From positions 1,322,198 through 1,386,197 of the forward strand of contig JACDOX010000161.1 in assembly GCA_014549065.1 (NCBI GenBank): DNA of 64,000 nt, given 5' to 3'. The position numbers and the translations under genes are program-made. The notes below the pieces were generated by a model. It was not told where the DNA came from. It did not search any database and saw only the letters and a program-made list of their open reading frames with translations. Shown here piece after piece: positions 46,771 to 57,645 of this stretch; position 1 is the first letter of the stretch, and each line of letters begins with the position of its first letter. This DNA is from Cardinalis cardinalis. Its lineage: Eukaryota > Chordata > Aves > Passeriformes > Cardinalidae.

Positions 46771-48640
46771 CAGTATCAGCAAATACATGTTTCAGAGCTT
46801 CAAAGACTTTAGTATGCATGCTTTCTAGTCCTAAGTCACAAATGGGGCAGGCTCTCTCTTGGGCCTTAATGTTGCACTTGCATGCTTGTTTAAAGTCTCA
46901 CAGGACATACTCAAAGTTGTGTGGGCCGTGGTTCACTGTCTGGTTCATAAGGGTTGCATTACAGGCATTGCTGTGAAATTCTTACTGCATGTGTTAGGCT
47001 GATTATAATCTTAATTCCTGGTTTTTTGCAAATCTCATATTTCAGCACTATTTTTTTTTTTCCTGCAATGATGGTTCTGTTCCAGATGACACTATAGTAC
47101 CAGGTTTCAGGTGTATCCCAAAGTAACTGTATTGTGGTTTTGAGCAGGAAAGGAGGGGAGGGTACTAAATCTTTGGGGTTTTTTGACACATGAGATTGTA
47201 ATTATCGAAATCCATTTTTTTAAACACATTAGACACAATCCTTTCATTAACTTTCCTTGCCTTGTGCTTTCATTAGTAGTAGTATTCTTCCCTTTGCTTT
47301 TATATTGTATTATTGATTTATTAGCTAGTTGTCTAATTTACTTAAAATAATGAGTGAAATTACATAAATCCTGCTCAACTTCCATTAGTTCTTATTTTAA
47401 AGCTCTCTCTACAGCACGTGGTAATAAATTGCAAATCTGCATGGGTTTTAACTTTGAAAACAATTAGTCTCAATAAATTGCTGGTAGTGACCAAATATCC
47501 TATAAACTTGATGACAGAATCAGCTCTTAAGCTATTATATTTTATTAAGGTTTTATTGTGCTTTTGTGAAGACCGCTTTGTGTTCTCTTGTCCATGAGAT
47601 GTTGCAGATGGTACAGTTGCTATTTGTGTTTTTTCAGAGTCTATGTTTTTTACTGGTTATTACCTTCTTCCATTTTCTCAGACTGGTTTCTGGCTCTAAT
47701 AAAATAGGGCTTCAAATAATGTGCTGCTTGTCCTAAACTAAGACACAACAGATTTTTCTAATAATTTGCTTATCATGAAGATACATCAATCTTCATGCAA
47801 AAGTTAGACAATAACTTTTAAGACTGAAATGATGAAGTGCTAATATAGTGACTTTGATGTAATATATTAACTCCAGAATGTACTCTTATCTGACATTTAT
47901 TGCAGAGTATGCTAACAGTAACAGTTTAATTTATGACAGCTTAATAAAGGAAGTATACCCTTGTTTGCTTGAGGTCAAATACAGCTTTTGCACTTTGTAT
48001 ACTGCTTGTGAACATACTTTCTGTTAAAATCGTCCTTTTCTTTGGTGATACATATCGCTTGGGATTTTCTTGTTGTTTGTTGTTGGTTTTTTTTCCTTTT
48101 ACTTGCTTAGATATATCTAGAAACTTACTAGCATTTGTTGGAACCTTCATAAAAACAGAAAACAACAAAATCCATCTTCTTGTTAACCTATGCAGCTTAT
48201 CTGTATAAGACAATCTAATACACGTCAAGGAATGCTGATGTAAAAAAAAAGAAAAAATGGACTGTATTTTTGGAATGTAATTAATTTCATTATTTGCAGC
48301 ACATAGGAAGTTCTCTTAAGAAGACAGACTGAAATTTTTGAAAATATTAATATGCCCCCTAAAAACTATCACAGCTTTAGCTCACTCCTCCTTTTTGCCC
48401 CTGGGAGCCACCATGACTCATTTTAAAAGGTGCACAATATGATGGTTAGACCCCAGCTGGGGACTGGGCACCGTGAAGCCTCTCACGAACTTCCCTCTCC
48501 CAACAACTGCCTCCCTGCACCCATCCACTGCGGGGGAGAAAAGTTAAACTTCATCGGTTAAGGAAAAAACACTTCATTAATTTAAACAAAATATAATTTA
48601 CTACTAGTAGTAAAGAAAAAGACCGTGCAGAATACCGAGC
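46771..48640. other. no gene recognised
   Basis: AT-rich sequence leading to the GC-rich RING gene. No repeat recognised. Open frames on both strands at 47941-48228 overlap each other and are chance-like. Confidence 0.5.
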
Positions 48641-49330
48641 GGTTGTGAGAGACGCGTGCTCGGGGAACCCTCCGGATGTTCACTCCAAGTGCACGAGGGC
48701 CGTAAGCCGCGCCCCCAGCACGTGCGAGAGGATGGCAGGTCCGGCGGCGGGGCGGGCCGGGCGCTGCCCTGAGCCTATCGGGCAGAGGTGTCAGAGCTTC
48801 TTGGAGCTCTCCGACCGTCCCCTGGCGGCCGTCCCCTTCTCCTGACAGCGGGATGGCGGCGGGGCCGCGGGCGCAGCCGGTAGCGCCAGTGCCGGGACGG
48901 GCCGAGCGCGCTGTGCCCGGGCGCGGCGCTCTGGCGGCAGCNGGGCGGGCCGAGCACGTACTCCTGGTAGTCGTCGTCCGCCCTGACGGAGTGCAGGATG
49001 CGGCCGAAGCGCTGCCTGCAGAGCGGGCAGGCGGCGCGCACGGCAGCCCATTNCCGGATGCAGGCGAAGCAGAAGGTGTGCAGGCAGGTGTNCACGTGCG
49101 CCGCGTTGTCCAGGTCGCCCAGGCAGATGGGGCACAGCCCGGCCGCCGCCGCCTCCCGCTGCCCCCCGCTCGNGGCGGCNGGCGCGGCGGAGCCGCTCTC
49201 CTGCAGAGCCTCGGCGGCACCGCCCGCCATGGGCTGCCGAGAGACGGGCCCNNGGCCGGAGCTTCTCTGGCGCCGGGAAGCGGNCAGCAGAGAAGGCCCA
49301 GAGCGTGGGCAGAGAGGGGAGACAGGGGGC
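48640..49330. promoter_or_regulatory. CpG island over the TOPORS-like gene
   Basis: A sharp rise in GC and CpG covers the coding region, about 130 bp downstream of its stop and about 100 bp upstream of its start. This could be its own promoter on the minus strand. N calls at 49252, 49253 and 49284 lie just upstream of the start codon. Confidence 0.55.
48775..49230 (-). CDS. TOPORS-like RING-finger E3 ubiquitin ligase, intronless
   Basis: The 151-codon frame starts at ATG 49230 (minus strand) and ends at a stop immediately below 48778. A complete C3HC4 RING is visible: C33, C36, C49, H51, C54, C57, C68 and C71 (CPICLGDLDN, TCLHTFCFACIR, CPLCRQRF). Directly after it, SVRADDDYQEYVLGPP (residues 81-96) matches the post-RING region of TOPORS (DDFKEYVL in the parent protein), and RHWRYRLR (113-120) fits the next arginine-rich block. 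TOPORS is a nuclear ubiquitin/SUMO ligase of about 1,000 residues; this is a short version with only the N-terminal RING part. Family membership is clear; function here is inference (zinc binding, E2 recruitment). There are no introns and the sequence is GC- and CpG-rich in an AT-rich setting, which suggests a retrocopy, though no poly(A) tail or flanking duplication is seen. Five codons contain N. The C-terminal end may be affected by uncalled bases, so the true length is uncertain. No poly(A) signal was found nearby. Confidence 0.8.
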   Translation of the reverse strand: MAGGAAEALQESGSAAXAAXSGGQREAAAAGLCPICLGDLDNAAHVXTCLHTFCFACIRXWAAVRAACPLCRQRFGRILHSVRADDDYQEYVLGPPXCRQSAAPGHSALGPSRHWRYRLRPRPRRHPAVRRRGRPPGDGRRAPRSSDTSAR

Positions 49331-49959
49331 TCCCGGAGGGTCTCCTTGCAGGAAAAGGAGACTTTACTGGAAAGTGACCGAGCAGCCCCTCAGCTGCCTT
49401 CGACACCTGCCTCCCCCTCCGTTCCCCCAGGCACGCTGCCGCCCATGGCAGGAGAAATCTCCCTTCCACGCTGCTCCCGCCCAGCCAGTGGGACTCGGCT
49501 GGCGCAGGTTACCTGCAGGAGGCGTTCGGGAGGGAGGAAGTGGCCGGGAGCTCTCAGTGGTGCCGAAGGCCACAGAGCCCTCTCAGGAGCCCGAACCAAA
49601 TGCACTGGCTACTGTAGTACTGTGAGTTTATGGCTGTTTGCCCCTCAGTGATAACACATAAGTCTCTGGGCCTGCGCCACAACCCGCACTTCAGGAGGAC
49701 AGCGAACATTCAAGGGTGAAAACCCTTGAATCACAGGATGTTTATCCTGTTGTGGTGCCTTTTTGAGCTAAGATAAGCCTCAGTCTTCACAGATGCTATA
49801 ATGATTGACTGTTTCCCCTTAGTGTGAGGACTCGGCAGCAGGCAGTGCAGCAATGCAGGCAGGGAACTGTTGGTGCCTATGAAGCACTCTGTCTTGGCAC
49901 TTCAAAGATCTGTCGGGAGGAGGGCACCTTGCTTGTGGTAAGAAAACTTCAGAAGTGGA
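49331..49959. other. upstream flank of the TOPORS-like gene; no gene seen
   Basis: Moderately GC-rich sequence becoming AT-balanced. It contains two adjacent hairpins (49708-49731 and 49733-49750). No repeat or coding region recognised. Confidence 0.5.
49708..49750. repeat. two adjacent perfect hairpins
   Basis: ATTCAAGGG...CCCTTGAAT (9-bp arms, 6-base loop; 49708-49731) is followed one base later by ACAGGAT...ATCCTGT (7-bp arms, 4-base loop; 49733-49750). Confidence 0.9.
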
Positions 49960-50625
49960 AAGTAAACTCTGGAGGGCATCTCTTCTGAACCCCTGCTCAA
50001 ACAGGGCCACTTAGGAGAGTTGCTCAGGACCATGTGGAGATGGCTTTTGAAAATCTTCAGGATGGAGATAGCGCAAGCAGTTCTAGTGATTTTTCAACCT
50101 CACAGAAAAAAAAAAGTTTTTCCTGATACTCAGTAAGGATTCTCCTGTATTTCAGTCACAGAATGGATATCTGCTCCATTGTGGACCTCTCTGGATTGCA
50201 GGGGCGCAAACTGTGTCACCATGTTTTTTTCCACAGGGTTCAAGAATCTCTCTTCCAGCACCTGAATCACCTTCTCCTCCTCCTTCTAACCTTGATTGCT
50301 TGTCTTTTTCATGTGCTATTGAATGGCTTTTTTTACCCTCTCTTTGTTATGTTATCACAGGGGCGTTGCCACCATTGGTGTTCAGCTCAGCTTTGGTCAG
50401 CAGTGAGTCTGTCTTGGAACCAAGTGAAAGTGGCTCTCTCTGACATGGGGAGAGTTTCTGAAAGCTTACCAAAGCTAACCCTGTAGCCCCCCTGCTACCC
50501 AACTGATACAGGAGCCCAGAATTGGACACAGCGCTCCAAGTGTGGCCTCACCAGTGCTGAACAGAGGCCCGTGATCTCCCCTTTCCTTGTCTTCAATACT
50601 TTGTGTAATGCAGCTGGGGATTTTT
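49960..50625 (-). mobile_element. CR1 LINE fragment, minus strand, split
   Basis: CR1 3' sequence on the minus strand: GGAGGGCATCTCTTCTGAAC, CCCTGCTCAAACAGGG, TTGCTCAGGACCATGTGGAG and AAGTTTTTCCTGATACTCAG up to about 50156. It resumes near 50508 with CAGGAGCCCAGAATTGGACA and GTGTGGCCTCACCAGTGC, to about 50625. The middle (about 50160-50505) is of another origin. Confidence 0.85.
50160..50505 (-). mobile_element. ERVL-like internal fragment inside CR1
   Basis: The sequence from ATATCTGCTCCATTGTGGAC, through TGCAGGGGCGCAAACTG, to TTATCACAGGGGCGTTGCC and AACCCTGTAGCCCCCCTGC resembles non-coding interior sequence of an abundant bird ERVL-like element, recalled from memory. Its start also resembles the motif at about 56317-56360 (CCATGGGCTGCAG, TCACCATGGTCTTCA). 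The strand follows the orientation of the related LTRs at 55-57 kb and is tentative. No LTR remains here. Confidence 0.6.
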
Positions 50626-53600
50626 GTAGCAAAATACAATTTAGCTTCTTTCAAGGAGGAAAATTCAGGATGGAACCTGTTGTGCATTTATATGTGCATA
50701 TCAATAGTTTAAACATGAAAGTGTTTCCTTGGTGCATGAATTGCTCAGGTTACATGGCTGTAGCAATGTAACATCCAGCTGTAGCGAGGTTGAGTTTAAA
50801 TATTTGGTGTTTTGAAGGTGGTTCTGTTGAGCATATTGGGACTATCTTAGAACTATCTAGAGACGGCAACTTTAAAAACTTTATTAATGTTTTTGTGGTT
50901 TTTTTAGGTTAGGCAAGTATATGTGTATACATGTACCTAAAGGTTGCTAGTTATTTCATCTGTCCTGTAGGTCAGGAACTTACTTCTGTTATGTCTGCAC
51001 GGAACTTCCTGGGTTTTTCTTTTTAATATTTTAATATTCTGTGTAATTGCTCATTATATTCATAGCATGTAAAATACATGAAATTTGTTTATATTTTAAA
51101 GCAAATTTCTGGTCCTAGAGCAAAGTCTTAACAGAAGGATTTTAATGTTGTCATATATACCTTGCACTGAGAACTTTACACAACTTTCCTTTTATTGTGC
51201 TGTGTCTCATTAGGTGGTAGTTGTATAATAGTTTTTTTGTGTGCACCGTCTCTAAGTGAAAACCATGCAAATGCTGAATTATTTCTGTTGATATAAAATA
51301 TGGCACATTTCAAACTGCAAAACTAATGCATTTTTAAAGGTTTGTGTTAGGTAGGAGTAACATGCAGGTGGTCTTCTGCAGTGTAGAGAACTTTTGTCCA
51401 GGAGCTTGAGGATCGTGGGAAGGTGTGAGGAGAGATAGGAAGGGAGAGAAGAGAAAAATAGCAATCCTTGTAAATATCACAAAACTGAGTTAAGGATACT
51501 GTTGTGGCTTCTTCTTATTCTAGGAGATACACCATCTCTCTTCTAGTAAACAAATTAAAAGAAGGGAAGAATATTGCATTAGTATTTTGTTAGGTGTGGT
51601 GTGTGGTAACTGTGCAGCTTGCCCAGGTGTTCTAGATTTGTGTAATTTGTACTTCATAAGGAAATTTGTCTTGTCTGAAGTATTTAAACAATGTAGTTGA
51701 AAAAAGTAGCCAATATGACTGGCTTCTTCATTGATTAGTGAGCAGCCTTGACATTTCAGATGTGAGTAGACCATTTAGATTGTGCTTATTTGCAAATATA
51801 TTGTGAAAGTATAGTGGATACAGCCGGAACTGGAACAAAATCTGTCCATTTTTCAACTCCTGTAGGTATTGCTATCGCTCTTACTTTGTATTTGATGTGA
51901 CTTGAACTACATTTTTTGTCCTGCCTTCTCAAAGCAATTGAGGTAGTTGTGTCATTATCTTGGTTCACCAAAAATGGAAAATCACTTGGGAGCATACCAG
52001 ATTTGGACATTTTAACTGAGTAAGTGTTTTAATTATGATTGTAGGGTTCTATGGCTTTGTTTTTTTTCTTAGAATGAAGACAAAATAAATATTTGGTTAA
52101 GTGGACAGTGTTGTTTACATAGAAATAACAAAATATAACATAATGTTGACTCATTTATAGAGAAGATAAATCTTGCAGTAGGTAGGCACATTTTTCTGCT
52201 TGGTACCAGAAATTTGATCTACAATGTACTGAATTAGAGGAAAGCTGCTCTTTACCAGAAGTAAAAAATCAGCACTTATCTAAGTATGATGTAGTCAGTG
52301 TGATACCTGTCAATTCATGTCAGATATTAAATGTAAATATAATAGCTGCATTGGCATATGTGCTGTGAACAGTAACACTTAAGCAAACTTGTTTAAAACA
52401 CACAGCTAATTTTGTCGGGTCTGACAGGCAAGTTTTTTTTGCAGTCAAGGAACTTGTCTTACAATGATTGATAGTTTTTGTTTGCTTTGTTGAACTGTAG
52501 TAGAACTGCTGGTAATATTTGTCTCTCCATATGCTAAATGAGTGAATAGTTGAGAGTAGCTCAGGCTTTCAGCTCTTCATGCTACAGTTGTTCTCCTAAA
52601 GTTACCAGAAAAAAATAAATCAGTACTGATTTGTTTTGCGGGTAAGGTAAGAACTATTTGCTGTGAAATTGTAGACTGACTTGGAATATTAGCTCTATAG
52701 CAGTAAAGCCTTTTTATATTTAAAGGCAGTATACATTTGTTTATACAGTGCAAGTTCCAAATGTTGGCATCAGGGTCTTTTTCCATGTGAAAAGAAACCA
52801 GCATTGTAGCACCAGTGTAATTTTTACAAAATGAGAAAGACAAGAGTAGTATAGTGTAGGATGAAGCCTTAAGGAACAAAAGCTGTAAGAAAGGCTGCAG
52901 TAGGAATTAAACAGTTTTGTCAAGTAACGACAACAAGCCTACTGCTGTAATGCTACAAGGATGTGAGCAGTGAAAGAACAAATAATTTTTGTGTCTCTTA
53001 ACTGGAGACAGGGCGGTATCATGCTGTAATCCAAGCCAGGCAAGTAATAATGTTGTGTATGGTGAAGTTCATTTTTAGTAAGGCAAAGTTATGTGAACTA
53101 GGAAGTATGCTAAGTTATTTCTTACACCTGACCAGCCATTTGAATTAAATCCTACTATTTCCGTCTGTCAGGTGGTGGAGAAATTTGTTTCTTATTCCTG
53201 TTCTTATCTGAGAGCTGTCTTTTAATCCCTTACTTGTGAAGATGATGTGCAGATCCAAGCTCATTCTTAATAGGAAATTTTCTTACCTCAAAAACCTACA
53301 TCTTTTTTCTTATGTATAGTGTTTTAAACTTCATCTTCCGGTCTGCTTGAGTTGTTTTTGTGTTGCACTATTCTTTTATGTACAACCACAGAAGATTAGA
53401 TGCAGACTGTTGAACCTGGAACCATACTGTCAATACCTTAGTTTGATTTGAATCAATTCTTTCTTGTAGTTAGTTTGTCAGTTGCTGCAGCTAGTCAGTA
53501 TCTTTTTTTCACTTTTCTACGTACAGGCTTCTTAAATGTAAGTGAACCTATCTGTGAGAAACTAAAACATTACAGATTTCCTATAAAAATCTTTGCACTT

Positions 53601-54102
53601 TTGATGCCTGGAAGATACCAGTAGGTAAGCAAGAATGTCTAGTTAAGCTGAATATAGGTTAATCATTTGGTAACTACTGATTTACTTGATTTTTTTTCCC
53701 CAAGATGTTAGATGTTATCTCTCTAAGAGGAGATAAATGAATTCTGGGAAGAAGGTTGTTAGTTTTTCTTTAGGTTGAATTAAGAAATCTAAGCGCTCTG
53801 CTTAACCCTCCCTTTTTAAATCTTTTTTAATGAAGATTTAGGTTGTCTTAGAAAAACTACTGGATTACTGATTTATTTGTGCTACAGCATAAGCATCATC
53901 TTTAGCATTTAGAACATAAGTCATCTGGAAATTGGCCACTTCTAAGATTGAATGTGTGGAGAGGCTGTCTCAGAGAAACACTGGTGATCATATTTACCAC
54001 TAAAGGTATTTGGATGTTTCTGAAGTTGTAAAGGTATATAATGAAATTAAAGAGGCAATTTACCTGTAGGTCTTTCTTCAGGAAATTATATGTATCTGAA
54101 CT
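50626..54102. other. presumed intron; no gene recognised
   Basis: AT-rich sequence with short T-runs. No named repeat and no convincing exon. A good acceptor (TTTTCTACGTACAG, ending about 53526) has no coding frame after it. Confidence 0.45.
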
Positions 54103-54335
54103 TAATAAACTTCTTTTATTAAGGCTGAACAAATCCCTTCTGATCTTCCTTTCCTTCCACATCAAATATAATTGCTTTTTTCTTTTTTTCTTTTTTCTTT
54201 TTTCTTTTTTTTTTTTTTNTAATAAACTTCTTTTATTAAGGCTGAACAAATCCCTTCTGATCTTCCTTTCCTTCCACATCAAATATAATTGCTTTTTTCT
54301 TTTTTTCTTTTTTCCTTTTTTCTTTTTTTTTTTTT
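54103..54335. repeat. 117-bp tandem duplication with an N at the junction
   Basis: TAATAAACTTCTTTTATTAA (from 54103) and the following sequence through GAACAAATCCCTTCTGATC and ATATAATTGC to a long pyrimidine tract recur from 54220 almost unchanged. The N at 54219 lies exactly at the unit junction, at the end of a T-run. It may be a real duplication or an assembly artefact. Confidence 0.9.
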
Positions 54336-54355
54336 TCTTTTTACCTGTGAATCCA

Positions 54356-54400
54356 AAGATGGATAGATGGATAGAGCATTTCAGATGGATAGAGCATTTC
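54356..54400. repeat. short GATG/GATA-type tandem repeat
   Basis: GATGGATAGATGGATAGAGC is followed by a second GATGGATAGAGCATTTCA unit. Local slippage. Confidence 0.8.
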
Positions 54401-55469
54401 ATTACCTCAAGTCTAAAGTCTGGAACTGAGGCACTTGCTGTTACAGTGAAGTCTGCTGTTGGTTGTCTTTACTGAAAGGTTATATCAATCTACAGTTCCC
54501 ATTTTCTTTACTCCAGTTGTGTCTAAATACTTAGTAATTTTTAACATGTCAACACTTAATATGTGTTGTAGTGTATTGTTGTTTAGGGAGATCAGAAAGA
54601 CTCATCTGAAACAAGTTGAAGCTATACATAATTAAAGCTATCAGCATAAATAAAATATATGAGAATTTTTTTTTTTACTGCTATTATTAAAGTAAAGAGC
54701 ACATAATATGCTGGGATTTTTACCTTTTAAAAATCACAGATATAAATTAAATACATTCCATTGTCTGTTCTTTAAACAGTTTAGTCCTTGCAGATTCTTT
54801 TTGCAATATAAAATTATCAAAATATCCTGAAAGATGAATGTTCTACTATACCAAATGCTGTCAAGACAGGAGCACTCTGAAGTAGTCTTAGGAAGAGAAA
54901 GGAATGTTATCCATTATTAAACAAAATGTATCAGATGGTTTAAGAGCCTACAAGCCTTCTGGTAAGTCAGAAATACTAAGCCACCAATTTGTGGTTGATC
55001 TAGGACCTGAAGTTATTAAAAATACATTTTTAAAAATTTTTCCATTTTAAGTTCTGTATTTTCAGCTTCCACACCTTCATGTAAATTATTTTATCAGTTC
55101 CTAGGTCTGAAAGTTTAATGTCCTTGAAATAACTTTAGAAATTTTTTTCAGTTTTTTCAGGGAGTTCAGAGGATAAATCTGCCTGGTGTTGTGCAGACCA
55201 TGATGAGCAAGCTATGCCAATGTTCAGGGCTGACTGAGGCTTCAAGGCAGAGTTAATTACTCTGATGCTAAGGAAGAGTCTGCATGCTTTGCCCAGGGCA
55301 TTCTGCATAATTTGTGGCTGAATGTGATCAGTAAAGAAGCTTTGCGTTGGTGCGTTCACAAAACTTGGCTCTTTCTTCATGGTTTCATTGTCAGTGCTTC
55401 TGACAGAATGCAGAAGCTCTGCATTTTATTCTTTGGAATATTTTTAGGTTTAAGTGTGGTTTAAATTCA
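54401..55469. other. no gene seen
   Basis: AT-rich, no recognised repeat. An 81-codon minus-strand frame (55380-55135) lacks any known domain. Confidence 0.45.
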
Positions 55470-55800
55470 TCTGGTACCTAAATCCCGTGCAGGTGCTCAG
55501 TCACTTCCTCATCAGCAGGATGGAGGAGAGAATTAGAAGGGTTATCCCTGTGATCAGTTGAGGTCAGCTGTCCTGAGTGTATCCCCTCCCAGCTTCTTGC
55601 ACACCCCAGCCTACTCACTAGTAGGGTGGTACAAGAAGCATAAAAGGCCTTGGTTCTGTGCAAGCACTGTTCAGCAATAAGAAAAATATCTCTGTATCAT
55701 TAATCCTGTGTTCAGCACAAATTCAAAACCCAATCCAATACCAGTCAGTATGAAGAAAATTAACTCTACCCCAGCTAAACCCAGCACATTCCAGCCCTTA
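55470..55800 (-). mobile_element. LTR 1 of the ERVL-like element, internally deleted
   Basis: On the + strand, TCCCGTGCAGGTGCTCAGTC and GGATGGAGGAGAGAATTAG (one end) are joined directly to GTTGAGGTCAGCTGTCCTG (a middle part), so about 250-300 bp of the LTR is missing. The block to about 55800 (ACCCCAGCTAAACCCAGCACA-like end) is well preserved. Confidence 0.7.
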
Positions 55801-57112
55801 TTTCCTGGCATTTACATCATGTTCGGGTGCCATACTACTTGGTATGATCTCATTAACCACAACCTGCTTTCTATTTGATGTAATAATTTTCCGTTTGATA
55901 TAATACACAGATAGCATTCCCTTAGTCTGAGAACCATCTCAGCAAAATGTTCATTAAATGTCTACAGAAGGTCCATTGGGTTTATTTAGTCCCTGACTTT
56001 GGGCTCTGTCGGTTCTGGTGGTCATTTGGGACAGGGGAACTGGTGTGTTGCATGGAGTAACTGGGCACCAAAGCCAGCTCAGGTCAGGTCTGTGCTGCAC
56101 TGGAGCTCCTTCTTTTCCATTGGTTTGGGTTGTTAGTGTCGTGGTAATTCCTATAAGATCCAACTGAAATCATGGTTTACAGCAACAGTTTAAAGGTACA
56201 TCAATTATGAGCTCTGTCCCTCATCCTTTTGGGCCAGGTTTATGGTTTAACATTGCAGTGAACTCCTTCACTTGTTTCTACCCTGCTTACCAGCAAGGAT
56301 TTCCTGTTGTGGTCTACCATGAACCTCCATGGGCTGCAGAGAGACAGCGTGTCTCACCATGGTCTTCAGCAAAACAGGCTGCTGGGGAATATCTTCCCCC
56401 TCATGGGGTACCATCCACAGGAAACAGTTCTCTACAAACTTTTTCAGCATGGGTCCTTGTCACAGATTGCAGCTCTTCATGGCCTGCTCCAGCCTGAGTC
56501 CCTTCCACAAGGTGCAGTCCTTCAGAAACAGCATGCTCCATCATGGATCCCTCACAGGGTCACAAGTCCTGCTAGCAAACCTGCTCCAGGGTGGGCTCCT
56601 GTCTCCATGCATTCACAGGTCCTACCAGGAACCTGCTCCAGCCATGAGCCTATTGCGGGATCCCAGCTGCTTTCAGTTATCCAGCTACTCCACTGTGGGG
56701 TCCTCCACGGACTGAAAGTGGATACCTGCTCCTGCATGGACTCATCCTGCTACTCAAGTTCACACTGGTGTTGCAGCCTGTCTAGTACAGCATCACTGAA
56801 AACTGCCACAACGCCCTGGCCACCTGTCCACCCAGGCACTTTGCCATGGCTGTTTTCAAAATGCTCTCAGGCACACACAGTGAGGTGATCAGCAGCACAG
56901 CACTGCAGCGAGCAGCAAAGACAACAAGTGGCCACTAATGAGCACTAGACTCTAGTATTCAGTCAGGCAAGCAAGCCGCATGGCAAGCACAGGAGACAGC
57001 TCTTTATTAGCCAAATGGCATTAGCTATAAATTTGATCTAGTACATTTGAGTCAAATCTGTTGTTATCTTGAACTCTTTGTGCTTCACACTGGACACCAA
57101 GAAGGACTCTTA

Positions 57113-57645
57113 TGAATTAACCCCAGCTGCCAGCTAAGCCCCATGCAGCTATTCAGTCACATCCCTGCCACTGGGATTGGGAAAGTGAGAAGACTCATGG
57201 GTTGGGATAAAAACAGTTTAATAGGGAAAGCAAAAGCCACACACATAAGCAGAATAAAAAAACAAGGAATTAATTCAGTGCATCNGATGGGCAGGCAGGT
57301 GTTCAGCCATCTCCAGGAGATCAGGGCCTCATCACACATAATGGTGATGTGGGAAGGCAAATACCATTGTTCCAAATGTCCCTCTTCCTCCTTCTTCCCC
57401 CCCCCCTCCCCCCGGCATGTTATATGCTGATGTTGCAGCCATGTCTCCTCCCAACCTCCCCTGTCTCCTAACCAGCATGGTGGTGTCAAAAGCAAAAAAG
57501 GCCTTGGCTCTTTTTGTAAGCAGCCTGCTCAGCAATAACAAAAGCAGCTGTATTTTATCAACCCTGTGTTCAGCACAAATCCAGCACGTAGTCCCACTCC
57601 TACAGCCATGAAGAAAATTAACTGTATTCCAGCCAAAATTACATG
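57113..57645 (-). mobile_element. LTR 2 of the ERVL-like element, near full length
   Basis: About 530 bp, with minus-strand reading from TGTAATTTTGGCTGG (57645) to GGGGTTAATTCA (57113). It includes a 19-bp poly(C)/T tract (about 57397-57415), an N at 57285, and sequence read on the + strand as CAGTTTAATAGGGAAAGC, which on the minus strand gives a TATTAAACTG near the poly(A) position. Flanking 5-bp duplications were not found. Its 3' part differs from LTR 1 by a large deletion in LTR 1. Confidence 0.72.

Larger units (their letters stand above)
55470..57645 (-). mobile_element. degraded ERVL-like element with two related LTRs
   Basis: Two copies of one LTR family lie in the same orientation (about 55470-55800 and 57113-57645) with about 1.3 kb between them. 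Both contain the block read on the + strand as AAAAGGCCTTGG, CAGCAATAA, TCAGCACAAATC and ATGAAGAAAATTAACT. The interior has non-coding motifs such as CCATGGGCTGCAG and CACCATGGTCTTCAGC. I see no gag, pol or env reading frame. The orientation is deduced from the LTR, whose minus-strand start reads TGTAATTTTGGCTGG. Family assignment is from memory of abundant bird ERVL LTRs. Confidence 0.7.

Noticed and set aside
48582..49469. 295-codon minus-strand frame over the RING gene
   Set aside because: It reads a different frame from the RING domain and gives low-complexity arginine/alanine/proline sequence; a GC-driven shadow.
53902..54402. 166-codon frame with poly-lysine stretches
   Set aside because: Produced by translating the pyrimidine tracts of the 117-bp tandem duplication.
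56307..56888. 193-codon + strand frame in the ERVL-like interior
   Set aside because: Repetitive non-coding sequence with overlapping frames on both strands; no match to a retroviral or cellular protein.
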